Below, in pieces: positions 40,172-48,267 of a stretch of 64,000 bases of DNA; the stretch's first letter is position 1; each line of letters begins with the position of its first letter. Under the pieces are notes generated by a model. It ran no database searches, was not told where the DNA came from, and saw only the letters and a program-made list of their open reading frames with translations. Both the position numbers and the translations under genes were made by a program. The DNA is from Mesorhizobium sp. AR02. GTDB lineage: Bacteria > Pseudomonadota > Alphaproteobacteria > Rhizobiales > Rhizobiaceae. The DNA lies in assembly GCF_024746835.1 (NCBI RefSeq), contig NZ_CP080531.1:2604001-2668000 (forward strand), written 5' to 3'.

Positions 40172-40501
40172 GCCTGTTAGCTCCCTCTCCTAGCTGGCGA
40201 CTCTGTGCGGTCATGAGTCGTTAGGTCGAGCACTGTGTTATCCAAGCGACCTTCCGGCGTCAAAAGTGTGCCGCGAGAACGCGATAGGTTACGAATTGTG
40301 TCCTGAGACCTACCCAACTGTGAGCTACTTTGGGTGTGGTGCAGCCGCACTTACAGGCGTGATTACGTTGGGGAGGCAGGTCCGTTAAGCGTGAAATGGC
40401 GTCGTCCAAACGTCGATTTGGAATGACCGCAAGGGGCCGTTAGCCGGCTGGCAACCCTCAGAGCCCAGGCTGTTGGATTATGGTAACCTTGGAGGTGCCT
40501 G
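40172..40501. other. Intergenic region without a convincing gene
   Basis: 330 bases between the HD-Hsp90 gene start and the end of the AAA gene. AT-richer than the core genome; it probably holds the promoter of the HD-Hsp90 gene. No motif or open frame of interest seen. Confidence 0.45.
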
Positions 40502-42138
40502 CTACACAGCGTTAATCGGTGGCACCACCGCTTTGATGGCAGCCCTGAGTTCTGGCTTTCTTGGGTCCTTAATCGCCCTGACGATCCAGGCTGTAAATAC
40601 GTCTTTATGGACGCCGCGAAGGTAGCGTGCGGCAGTTGCGATTATGTGATCTTTGTGATCGTAGACGCGAAGCAGCGCTGATATGTCATCGTCAGTGATT
40701 GCCTTGATGATCGCGTCACGCACCTCTTTGGCGAGGGCGGCCACGTTGATCGTGGCGATCCGAGCCGTGAGCTCGGCGCCGAGCTCGGCCTCGTCCCTCA
40801 CATCCTCAAAGCTGACTATCTTGAGCGCCCGATCGATTCGTCGCCGGCAATGCTCCACCGCGATCGCGGTTTGAACGCCGGGCTCCGAGGCCTTATTGAA
40901 CAGATCGGCCTTCAACTTTGACAGCCGAGTAATCTTCTCTGCCTCGTTGTGCGACTCATGGTCGAGAATAGCGCTCGCAACGCTTGGCAACAGGAAGAGG
41001 TTTTCCACACGGAGACCGGCAGCACGAAGATATCGTCTCCGGCGAGACTAGCTAAGTCCGCCTCAGTTCGAGAATCCGCATCCACAAGGCCGGCACAGGT
41101 AACCCTAGTGAGCGACGCGTTGGCACGCATGGTGCGGACCGACCGGATGACCTGCTCGCACCCTCCGCGCGCCACGACCGTCAGATTGGGGTAGCAGGCT
41201 CGGTAGATCGCCAGATCAAGGCTGGTACCTTGGCCCTCTACAAACAAAATCGGACGACGACTACCGAGAATCAGAGTGGTGAGTTGCTCGTCGAAACCGC
41301 TGTCGTCGGGAACCTCCTCGACGACCCAACTCGCTGGCGACGAGAAGGAGCGCACGACGAGTTTGCGCCCGGTCTTGCTGGCGGCGAACTCCAAATCGTG
41401 GGTGATTAAGACGAACGCGCAGTCTGGTCGGCTTGCCTCCAATTCATCCCAAAGACGTCCGAGCACGGCACGATGAACGTGCAACTCAGGTTCGTCAAAA
41501 ATGATAACACCTGTGGGCGCGAAAAGGACTTGACCGATCATGTAAAAGATAGCGCGCTCGCCGTCGCTCATTTGGCCGGCGCTGTAAGGTGCGACATTCC
41601 CGCCGCCTACAGGCTCAACTTGGATATCGTCTGCCGTAATGATCAGGCGCTTGGTGGGCAGCACTCTCTCCCACATTGCAGCCAGCTGCTTGAACTTCGT
41701 GCTTGCGGGTTCGCTAACAATCCCTTTGTAACGATCCGTTAATTCACGTACGGCGATGTTGTTCTGCTCAGCATAGAGCCACTGTAGCAAAGCGTCAAAG
41801 TCGTTTAGCAGATGAGTCGAGGAGTTCGATCGCCAGCGATTGCCCTCGCGATAAGTCGGTATGTCTTGCTGGGCATATTGATTGGTTTGAGGAGAGTCGA
41901 TCCCAGACAATAGATTAAATTTGCTTTGGATCTCGCTGACCTTAACGACGTTAGGGTTCAGAGTGAGGGCTCGGTGAGCGCTTACGCGGTGTGCGTCGAC
42001 GCCAGCCCATTGTTCTAACCAACTAGCCAGCCGCGTTTTGCCGCTGCCGTTGGCACCAACAAATATCGTCGTCTCGCCAGCGCTGAGTTTGAGGGAAAAG
42101 TCTGCGCTTGGAATTTGAACGTCTAGCGGGAGTGGCAT
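40502..42138 (-). pseudogene. AAA_21-type ATPase with TOPRIM-like DUF4435 domain, frameshifted
   Basis: The 5' part (42138 back to 41009) encodes an ABC/SMC-like ATPase: P-loop FVGANGSGKTRLASWLE, signature-like YSAGQMSDGERAIF, Walker B VIIFDEPELHVHR and THDLEF. It continues into RRPILFVEGQGTSLDLAIYR (TOPRIM-like Glu) and TCAGLVDADSRTEADL (Asp-x-Asp), the pattern of DUF4435/OLD-like nucleases. At 41,005-41,010 the minus strand reads GTGTGG where family-like reading needs GTGG: removing two bases (one TG unit) joins LPVSV to ENLFLLPSVASAIL in the other frame, which runs to 40,502. The intact protein would have about 540 residues. The 3' frame has its own GTG at 41,008, so a separate product is possible. 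Confidence 0.75.
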
Positions 42139-42800
42139 GTCGTCAAAATGGCATTATGCTGGTGGCGCGTCTAGTGCAGGCGACCACAGGTAGAGCCGGT
42201 TAGCGCGCTCGTCCAACGACGGCTTCCAAGGATAACTCCGAGCGTACGGGACGGCAGATGGAGGCGCGAAGCGGTCGTTCGCATTTTGGAAGCCGCATGC
42301 GGGTCCGGGATCAGGGCGACCTTAACCGGCGGGTGTTCGATGCTCACAGATTCTGGTAGCCATTTGATCTCTTCGGGAAGGCGCCGAGGATATAGCCTCA
42401 CCCAGACACTGACTCCTACGACATCGTGGCATTCCTTCACCGAGCCGTGCAGGGATCGCCCAGAGCTGAGAAAGTGCTTCTTCGACTTGCGATCGACACC
42501 GCCGGAGTCCCAGCGAGTTGAGTCGCCACCGACTTGAGAGAGTCGTAGCGCGCTCTAGACGGCTAAGGGTCGTCAGTCGGTCGACGGGTCGACTACTGTA
42601 ACACCTTGCCTAATAAACGGCGGGGGGCGATCGGAAGCCAAGAGGCGCGCTGGTCTTTAAGAGGCTGCGAATTCATTTCCATTCAGGCTCATACGCGTGG
42701 GTCGAATGTCGGGACGGAATGAGCTCGCTATGTCAGGGCAGGCCAACAGGAGTATGGTTTCCAATATTAGCCCCCCGAGTCGTTTCCAAACGGACTTCCC
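42139..42800. other. 660-base region with a possible att relic, no convincing gene
   Basis: Overlapping short frames on both strands (42171-42440 minus, 42286-42537 plus) have no family features. A degenerate copy of the att arm lies near 42,603-42,625. Confidence 0.45.
42603..42625 (+). repeat. Degenerate third copy of the left att arm
   Basis: CCTAATAAACGGCGGGG resembles CTAATTAAACGGCGGG of the internal att copy, with one base missing and a changed outer part. Too short to be certain. Confidence 0.35.
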
Positions 42801-43721
42801 TTGAAACACCATTTCAATCCTGCGGTCTCTATCAAACCGTGGGCCGGAACGGACAAGCTCGTCTGTCAGATGCGCTTGATCAATGGCCGAGTCGTTCATG
42901 GCCGCATCCATCCGAATGCTACCGGCTACGAGCGCGACCTGTACAAGACGAATGGCTTGACGCCGGAGGTAGAGCAGCACCTTGAGGTGAATTTTTTCAA
43001 GCCGGTCGACACTGCTGCCGAGCTGGCACTACGGAAGATGCTCGCTTGGGACAAGACGCTGTGGACGCCCGAGATGAGGAGCGCTTGGACACGTTACCTC
43101 CTTTCGCTACGCTTCCGTAATCCGGACACTGTCAACGATCTCAAAGCACACGTGCTCAACATATGGTCGGCAGCGCGGGAGAGCATCAGGAAGAACTTCG
43201 CCAATTGGCGACGTGACAACGATCCCCATACCTGGGACGAATTCGAGAAGCTGCTCGACCCGGCTGCCCCGCACATCGGTGCAACTAACCTGATGATCCG
43301 GATCATCGACAACGATAAGATCGGGCCGACGATTTTCGGCATGCACTGGTCGATCCACAAGCTCGTCGATTCCAAGGTACCGCTGCTGACTTCGGACCGC
43401 CCGCTCGACTGGCCGGCCGGTCTCTCATCCCCGAAGGCCTACATCGCCCTTCCAGTCTCGCCGAAAACGGTCTTCCTGGCTTCTAACGACTCCGGGATGC
43501 AGCACTGGGCAAAATCGCAATCGCACACCCAGATCGCCAAGGGCCTGAACAAGAGCGTCGTAACCCAGGCGCGCGAATACGTGTGGGGCACCGACGGTCG
43601 ACAGATCGAGTTCGTACGGAAGCACTTCGGGACGGCATCGATCTACTCGGCGATCACCGCAGCTCAGAAAGCGGCGTCACTGCGCGCAGCGACTGGAGAG
43701 AAAGTCGACCCAGCGGCTTGA
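42801..43721 (+). CDS. DUF4238 domain-containing protein
   Basis: 306 residues. The family hallmark is an N-terminal KHHFNP/HYVP-type motif with aromatic residues, here KHHFNPAVSIKPW, and a C-terminal TSDRPLDWPAG / YIALPVSPKTVFLASN stretch where DUF4238 members have their conserved SDNP/LPLSP segment. Function unknown. The likely start is a TTG at 42801 because the conserved motif begins at residue 2; no ATG fits. Members occur often in mobile and defence-rich regions. AAA/TOPRIM-like gene lies divergently upstream. Confidence 0.72.
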   Translation: MKHHFNPAVSIKPWAGTDKLVCQMRLINGRVVHGRIHPNATGYERDLYKTNGLTPEVEQHLEVNFFKPVDTAAELALRKMLAWDKTLWTPEMRSAWTRYLLSLRFRNPDTVNDLKAHVLNIWSAARESIRKNFANWRRDNDPHTWDEFEKLLDPAAPHIGATNLMIRIIDNDKIGPTIFGMHWSIHKLVDSKVPLLTSDRPLDWPAGLSSPKAYIALPVSPKTVFLASNDSGMQHWAKSQSHTQIAKGLNKSVVTQAREYVWGTDGRQIEFVRKHFGTASIYSAITAAQKAASLRAATGEKVDPAA

Positions 43722-43821
43722 GCGGCGCTCGGCAGATCTAAGACGGCGGTGCGCGGCGAGCAGTTCCTCTAAGAAGCGGCGATGACGAGGATCTTCGCCA
43801 TGTGCTAGGTGGTGTGGCACT

Positions 43822-44100
43822 GTGACTGACTTCGCGGGAGAGTGCGCAGGAGTGAACATCGACGGTGAGGACTTGGATTGGGCGCCGATGGACGCCGCTT
43901 TCAACAGCTTGAGCAACAGCTTTGTTGTCGGGGAACTCGAGCGAGCCTTTCTGGTGCAGGGTATTGACCCGACCAAGGCAAATCGTGCGGCGACGCGGTA
44001 TTTGCAGTCGATGCGAAAGCATGGACGAGCGCTCTATATACGCAAAGCATGGCTCAAGTTGAGAGAGTACGGAGAGCCTTGGCTGAACCTGCGACTGTGA
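43822..44100 (+). CDS. Small hypothetical protein
   Basis: 92 residues beginning with GTG. Contains a helical central section (FNSLSNSFVVGELERAFLVQG) and ends in KLREYGEPWLNLRL. No family recognised and no clear ribosome site, but the composition is protein-like and the two sides are non-coding. Confidence 0.45.
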   Translation: MTDFAGECAGVNIDGEDLDWAPMDAAFNSLSNSFVVGELERAFLVQGIDPTKANRAATRYLQSMRKHGRALYIRKAWLKLREYGEPWLNLRL

Positions 44101-44209
44101 ACACTTGGTGAGCGATCTGCTCTCATAAAATCTGAATTAAGTGGCAGCCTTCCTTGGGCAGCTAGTTCCTCGGCGAAGCCTCAAAACCCGCATTCTGGCT
44201 CACCGACGC

Positions 44210-44431
44210 CTACTTCGCGTCGTCGTCCGGTCTGACCAAATCGACATGGCTTACGCCCAGGGCTTGGGCAATTTTTAGCACCGTCTCGACACTGGGATTT
44301 CGCTGCCCGCGCTCCAAGCCGCTGACATATTGCTGGCTGATGTCCGCCCGCTCAGCGACCTGCTCCTGCGTTAACTGGGCGGCCGCGCGCAGCCGCGCGA
44401 AGTTTCTGCCGACCAGCTTGCGCATATCCAT
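44210..44431 (-). CDS. XRE-family helix-turn-helix regulator
   Basis: 73 residues, a single Cro/C1-type domain: NFARLRAAAQLTQEQVAERA, DISQQYVSGLERGQRNPS, VETVLKIAQALGV. Such one-domain regulators often control mobile-element genes. It is divergent from two small genes at 44.5-45.2 kb across an 80-base AT-rich gap, probably its operator region. Confidence 0.88.
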   Translation of the reverse strand: MDMRKLVGRNFARLRAAAQLTQEQVAERADISQQYVSGLERGQRNPSVETVLKIAQALGVSHVDLVRPDDDAK

Positions 44432-44511
44432 GCGCGCGAAAATCGACGGTTTCGGCCCGAGAGTTTATCAACTATAATATGTAAATGGCAGGGTGACGTC
44501 GGGGTTTTTTT

Positions 44512-44709
44512 ATGCAGTCCAAAACGAAACAGGATGTGGTGCGCTGGATCGAGTCAGAGATGGTCAACGCCGATGCCGAACATAGGCTTTACCTGGAAGC
44601 CATCATGGCATTCCTGCACATGCCCCCTGATCGACGGGATCACATGTCATGGCAAATAGGGGATATCGAGTTTGCCCCGGATCGCCCGGTAGACTCCGGG
44701 GGGCGATGA
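44512..44709 (+). CDS. Small hypothetical protein, divergent from the XRE gene
   Basis: 65 residues, mostly acidic-helical (VVRWIESEMVNADAEHRLYLEAIMAFLHM). Not recognised. It ends 1 base before the next gene, with which it is likely cotranscribed. Confidence 0.55.
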   Translation: MQSKTKQDVVRWIESEMVNADAEHRLYLEAIMAFLHMPPDRRDHMSWQIGDIEFAPDRPVDSGGR

Positions 44710-44710
44710 T

Positions 44711-45229
44711 ATGGCCGATTGGATTGACAACGACACGTTCATTTCCAATGACGGCAAGGTTGTTAGGAAAGGGTTCTACCATGATGATGCCGGGGTGTTG
44801 CGGGCATATTTTGGCCCGAAGCCCTTGCAACCGCCGCCATCTCTCACAGCTGTCAGTACGCCAACCTTCGTGGGCTACCCTGCGCCTTACGAACGACGAA
44901 GGCCCGAACCATACTTCGAGCACAGGACCAGGGTGGACACTGCACCCTGGTCCCAGCCCGACCCTAAGCCAACCTTCGTGCCTTACGAACGACCAAGGGC
45001 TGAACCATACTTCGAGCATAGGTCCTCGACAGACACCGAGTCCTGGCCCGCGCCGGACGCCGAGCCCCGGTCAAACCAGTATGTCGAGCCCACCGGTGCC
45101 GGCCTGTCATGGCTAGGCGTACTCGCCATCGTGATTATCACCTCGATCGCAACGGCAACGTACATGTCATTCCTGAAGAATGATGGAGCCGGCGCCACTC
45201 AGGGGCAATGCTCGCATGCTGAATGCTGA
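44711..45229 (+). CDS. Tail-anchored protein with two 32-residue direct repeats
   Basis: 172 residues. An N-terminal DWIDNDTFISNDGKVVRKG domain of about 40 residues, then two tandem repeats (59-90 and 91-122), each starting PYER and containing EPYFEHR and W-x-x-PD, then a hydrophobic segment (LSWLGVLAIVIITSIATAT, about 132-150) and a short C-terminus with two Cys. The layout (soluble head, Pro-rich stalk, C-terminal membrane anchor) suggests a tail-anchored inner-membrane protein. Function unknown; coupled to the preceding small gene. Confidence 0.6.
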   Translation: MADWIDNDTFISNDGKVVRKGFYHDDAGVLRAYFGPKPLQPPPSLTAVSTPTFVGYPAPYERRRPEPYFEHRTRVDTAPWSQPDPKPTFVPYERPRAEPYFEHRSSTDTESWPAPDAEPRSNQYVEPTGAGLSWLGVLAIVIITSIATATYMSFLKNDGAGATQGQCSHAEC

Positions 45230-45343
45230 CTAGGTTGCAAGGCTTCTTGACGGCAACTGATGCGCGCTTCTTTTCGCACCTCATTACGCGGAACGTGTCC
45301 CAGGCGTCTGACTTGTATGTTGCAGTCCATTAGGCCTTGGCCG

Positions 45344-45439
45344 TGTGGACCGGTCCCCTGACTCGACAATTCCCGGTCCACATAATCGGCATGTACTTTG
45401 GACCGGGACGGTATATAGCCGCCGATCCTATTGGACCGG
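45344..45439. promoter_or_regulatory. Candidate res site of the adjacent resolvase
   Basis: Four copies of GGACCGG lie at 45344 (+), 45373 (as CCGGTCC), 45400 (+) and 45433 (+), about 27-33 bases apart. This spaced array directly upstream of a resolvase start is what a res site looks like; binding is inferred. Confidence 0.5.
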
Positions 45440-45448
45440 AGAGGGCAG

Positions 45449-45997
45449 ATGCTTGTCGGATATGCGCGAACTTCGACTTTTGAACAGGAAGCCGGCTTGG
45501 CCGCCCAGGTTCGTGACCTGAGCCGCCTCGGTTGCGAGAAGATCTATAAGGAGCAGGCGTCGGCTCTTGGAATCCGAACAGCGCTGGAAGAAGCGATCGA
45601 GTTCTGCCGCGAGGGCGATACGTTTGTCGTCACAAAGCTAGACCGGCTCGCCCGCTCAGTTAAGCACATGTGGATGGTTCTCGACCGCCTCCAAACGAAG
45701 ATGGTGGCCGTGAGGATTGAGAACCTTGGTATCGACACCGGCACACCAACCGGCAAGCTGATGTTGAATATTCTCGGCGGCGTGGCGGAGTTCGAACGGG
45801 AGATGATGCTTGAGAGGCAGCGCGAAGGCATTGCCAGAGCCAAAGCCGCAGGACAGTACAAGGGACGAAAGCCTACAGCGCGAGCACGACACGTCGAAAT
45901 TTTCGCCCTGCGCGCTGAAGGGTTGAGCATGAACGTGATTGCCGCCCGGCTAGGTATTGGAAAGGGGTCTGTCGCAAGAGCGATCAGAGGTCTTTAG
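45449..45997 (+). CDS. Small serine resolvase/invertase
   Basis: 182 residues, Tn3-resolvase/DNA-invertase type: LVGYARTSTFEQEAGLAAQV (nucleophile Ser9), VVTKLDRLARSVKHM, GIDTGTPTGKLMLNILGGVAEFER, and a C-terminal HTH (EGLSMNVIAARLGIGKGSV). It recombines directly or inversely repeated res/hix sites. ATG at 45449 has GGAGAGGG ahead; an upstream TTG is in frame. No Tn3 transposase is present, so it is not a complete Tn3 element; it may resolve dimers or shuffle the island. Confidence 0.93.
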   Translation: MLVGYARTSTFEQEAGLAAQVRDLSRLGCEKIYKEQASALGIRTALEEAIEFCREGDTFVVTKLDRLARSVKHMWMVLDRLQTKMVAVRIENLGIDTGTPTGKLMLNILGGVAEFEREMMLERQREGIARAKAAGQYKGRKPTARARHVEIFALRAEGLSMNVIAARLGIGKGSVARAIRGL

Positions 45998-46163
45998 CCG
46001 GGTGTTTTTTCACGCTTGTTTTCCATTGCGGAAACGTCGTCTACACCCGAGAGACGCGCGGACACGCTGAGACGTTGTTGCTTTGCCACGGCCACGCCCG
46101 CTGAGCCAAGGCGGCGCGGCGGGATGTTGCCTAGGCGGTCGATTGGTCGGCTCCGAAAACGGA

Positions 46164-46850
46164 CTAGAAATCATCCCTCGTGAGGAGGTCGACAATGTAG
46201 GCGTGCTCATGCGTTAGCCCCTCATTCAGAGTCATACGCATCGCCAGGTGTGAAGGCACCTGAAGCATCGAACTCTTTTCGCTGCCTCGCGCGTGCCCTT
46301 CGAAAACGGTGCACTTATCGAGGACCTCGTCAGGCAGCCGCCCGCCTTTGGGCTGACCCATGACGATACAATAAATGTCGCGATTCAACATATCCTCCAG
46401 GTTCCCAATTGCCGTAGGAACATCCCAGTCGCCGAGGTAGACGAAAACTGCGTCGGGCTTTACTCTGTCGAGGAGAACGGGCAAGTCGACCGGTTCACTC
46501 ACTTCGATGGCGTCACAGCCGTAAGCTTTCAGCAACTTGACGGCGTCGTCGGGGCCATTCCCATCCAAGCCGATAACCAGCCAAGACGGCCGAGGCCGCT
46601 TTGCGCTGAATTCCTTTTCTTCCTCGAAGATTTTCTTACGGTCTTCGGCCAGTTCGCGCTCTTTCTTCAGCCACGCGAACATCGTCGATTCGAACATGAA
46701 CGGGTGACCATCGGCATCGACATCGATCGAAGGACCCCATCCTTTTCGATACATAAAATAGAGTGTGTCTTCGGTCATCCTGACATAGCCAAATTTGCGC
46801 AACTGCCTGACCACTTCGGCAAGGCTCAACACGACATCGCCTTCTTTCAT
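46164..46850 (-). CDS. Hypothetical protein, putative HTH plus receiver-like domain
   Basis: 228 residues from the ATG at 46850, which has AAGAGGATTT ahead. The N-terminus (VVRQLRKFGYVRMTEDTLYFMYRKGWG) resembles a winged-helix/MerR-type DNA-binding segment; the middle is charged and helical (KKERELAEDRKKIFEEEKEF); the C-terminal half (WLVIGLDGNGPDDAVKLLKAYGC, PDAVFVYLGDWD) has the strand order of a receiver or nucleotide-sensing fold. No family recognised with confidence. Confidence 0.6.
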   Translation of the reverse strand: MKEGDVVLSLAEVVRQLRKFGYVRMTEDTLYFMYRKGWGPSIDVDADGHPFMFESTMFAWLKKERELAEDRKKIFEEEKEFSAKRPRPSWLVIGLDGNGPDDAVKLLKAYGCDAIEVSEPVDLPVLLDRVKPDAVFVYLGDWDVPTAIGNLEDMLNRDIYCIVMGQPKGGRLPDEVLDKCTVFEGHARGSEKSSMLQVPSHLAMRMTLNEGLTHEHAYIVDLLTRDDF

Positions 46851-47056
46851 AAATCCTCTTCTTCCGTCGATTGAACGGCAATCTAATGGCCGATTGTCTT
46901 CGGCCGTTGGTGGGGACGTCGACTCTATCGGCCGACGGCATGGCGATATCACACGTGAAGCAAAGCTCAAATAAAAAAATTGTCTACATTTCTTTCGTGG
47001 GCTTTTGTCGTTGTTTTTGCTTTACGCCGGACCTGTCATCCCCTATATAGCCGATC

Positions 47057-47581
47057 ATGTATCGTGATATTCTTGGTTGGCGCGGCCGACAACTTTATAA
47101 GCAAGGCTTGGTCGAGCTGGTGGCCGGCATGCCCGGCCTCGCCTTCAACGTCACCGCTGGCCTCCACCCAGGAGCGTCGCGAACGGAAGTGGAGGCTGCG
47201 CTTCGCGGGTGGGTCGCGCGAGTGAATCGATACTATCTCGGCCGAAACTGGCTCAGGCAACCCAGCAAGGGCACAAGCGGCATTGTGTTCTTCGAGGACA
47301 GACCGCACAATCACGCACACGCAATAGTTGCGCCGCCATTGGGCGCGTCATTTCTGCACTTTGAACTTTACGGGCGGTTTTGGTTCGAACCTTATCCGGC
47401 AAAGGAACTGGCATCATTTTATCCGCGCCCAGTCCACCATCGTGGCAAGATGCTGATCCAGCGGCTGGGCCGAACCAAGGAAGATCTTGATCGTACCGCT
47501 GGGTACAATGCCAAGAGAATCGAAAGGGACTTCCGCGCCATCACCGCGTGGAAGATGATAAACGACCTCGGCCGTCAGTAA
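47057..47581 (+). CDS. Hypothetical protein with HUH-endonuclease-like motifs
   Basis: 174 residues. Three features match rolling-circle-type HUH proteins in order: LAFNVTAGLHP (motif 1-like), PHNHAHAIV (HUH motif, His86 and His88) and GYNAKRIERD (Tyr150-x-x-Lys153, motif 3-like). Spacing and length fit small Rep-like domains, but the flanks are not recognised and one- or two-His matches can arise by chance. It could be an element replication or nicking protein. The start ATG lies in an AT-rich stretch without a clear ribosome site. Confidence 0.5.
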   Translation: MYRDILGWRGRQLYKQGLVELVAGMPGLAFNVTAGLHPGASRTEVEAALRGWVARVNRYYLGRNWLRQPSKGTSGIVFFEDRPHNHAHAIVAPPLGASFLHFELYGRFWFEPYPAKELASFYPRPVHHRGKMLIQRLGRTKEDLDRTAGYNAKRIERDFRAITAWKMINDLGRQ

Positions 47582-47949
47582 GCCTTATTCATTATGATCG
47601 CCATGAGCAGGCCCTTCGCCACGCGTCGGTTCTGTTAAGGCCAAATGGGCCCACTTCTTGGCTCCCGCTAGGGACCCGAGAATGGTTTAGTATTGTCAGA
47701 AAGCCCTCCTTCGAAAGCGTACCATCCTTGGAAGGGGTAGACGAACGCTGACCCACCGTTGGCGGTGTCCAAGGGTTTGAGCCATGACTACTTCGACAAA
47801 GTTGTTCCATGCCTCCAACCGAATACCGTTGGCCGCACATGACCAAGACCGATGCCGGTCAGGTTGAAAAGCATCCGGTGCTCGACCAAAGACCCTGTCC
47901 ACATCAAAACAATCGATATACTGAGGTGCCCCTGCGAAAGGGATGTGCC
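47582..47949. other. Intergenic region without a convincing gene
   Basis: 368 bases between two hypothetical genes. Short frames on both strands have no motif or ribosome site; the real downstream start is most likely at 47950. Confidence 0.45.
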
Positions 47950-48267
47950 ATGTGGATATGTTTCAAGGAAGGCTTTGTCTCGGCAGTTCAGAACCCAGAC
48001 GATCCAGACGATCTGGTGGTCAGGGCCAGGAACGTCCGGCATCTAGAGGCGCTGTTTCCGAACCATGAGATCGTCATGTCACCAGATGCCGACTATGCTT
48101 GTCGGGCCTATATCCCCAAGACTGAATTCGGCGCTCTGTTAGCACGTAAATCTGCGGCAATCGATTACCAGAACTTCAAAGCCAGCGTGATGGATCGGCG
48201 GCTTCATCAGCTGTATGCCGAGTTCTGGCGCCTTCATTTGCGCTACCAATGGAGCGGCGGCGTCTAA
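47950..48267 (+). CDS. Hypothetical island protein
   Basis: 105 residues from ATG 47950 (MWICFKEGFVSAVQNPDD). It has a strand-rich N-terminal half and a helical C-terminus with aromatic residues (YAEFWRLHLRYQW). Looks like a small soluble alpha/beta protein; not recognised. Its end overlaps the convergent recombinase stop by 4 bases. Confidence 0.6.
   Translation: MWICFKEGFVSAVQNPDDPDDLVVRARNVRHLEALFPNHEIVMSPDADYACRAYIPKTEFGALLARKSAAIDYQNFKASVMDRRLHQLYAEFWRLHLRYQWSGGV

Noticed and set aside
43822..44100. An antitoxin partner of the XRE regulator.
   Set aside because: It is convergent with and separated from the XRE gene and shows no toxin- or antitoxin-like motif; kept only as a hypothetical gene.
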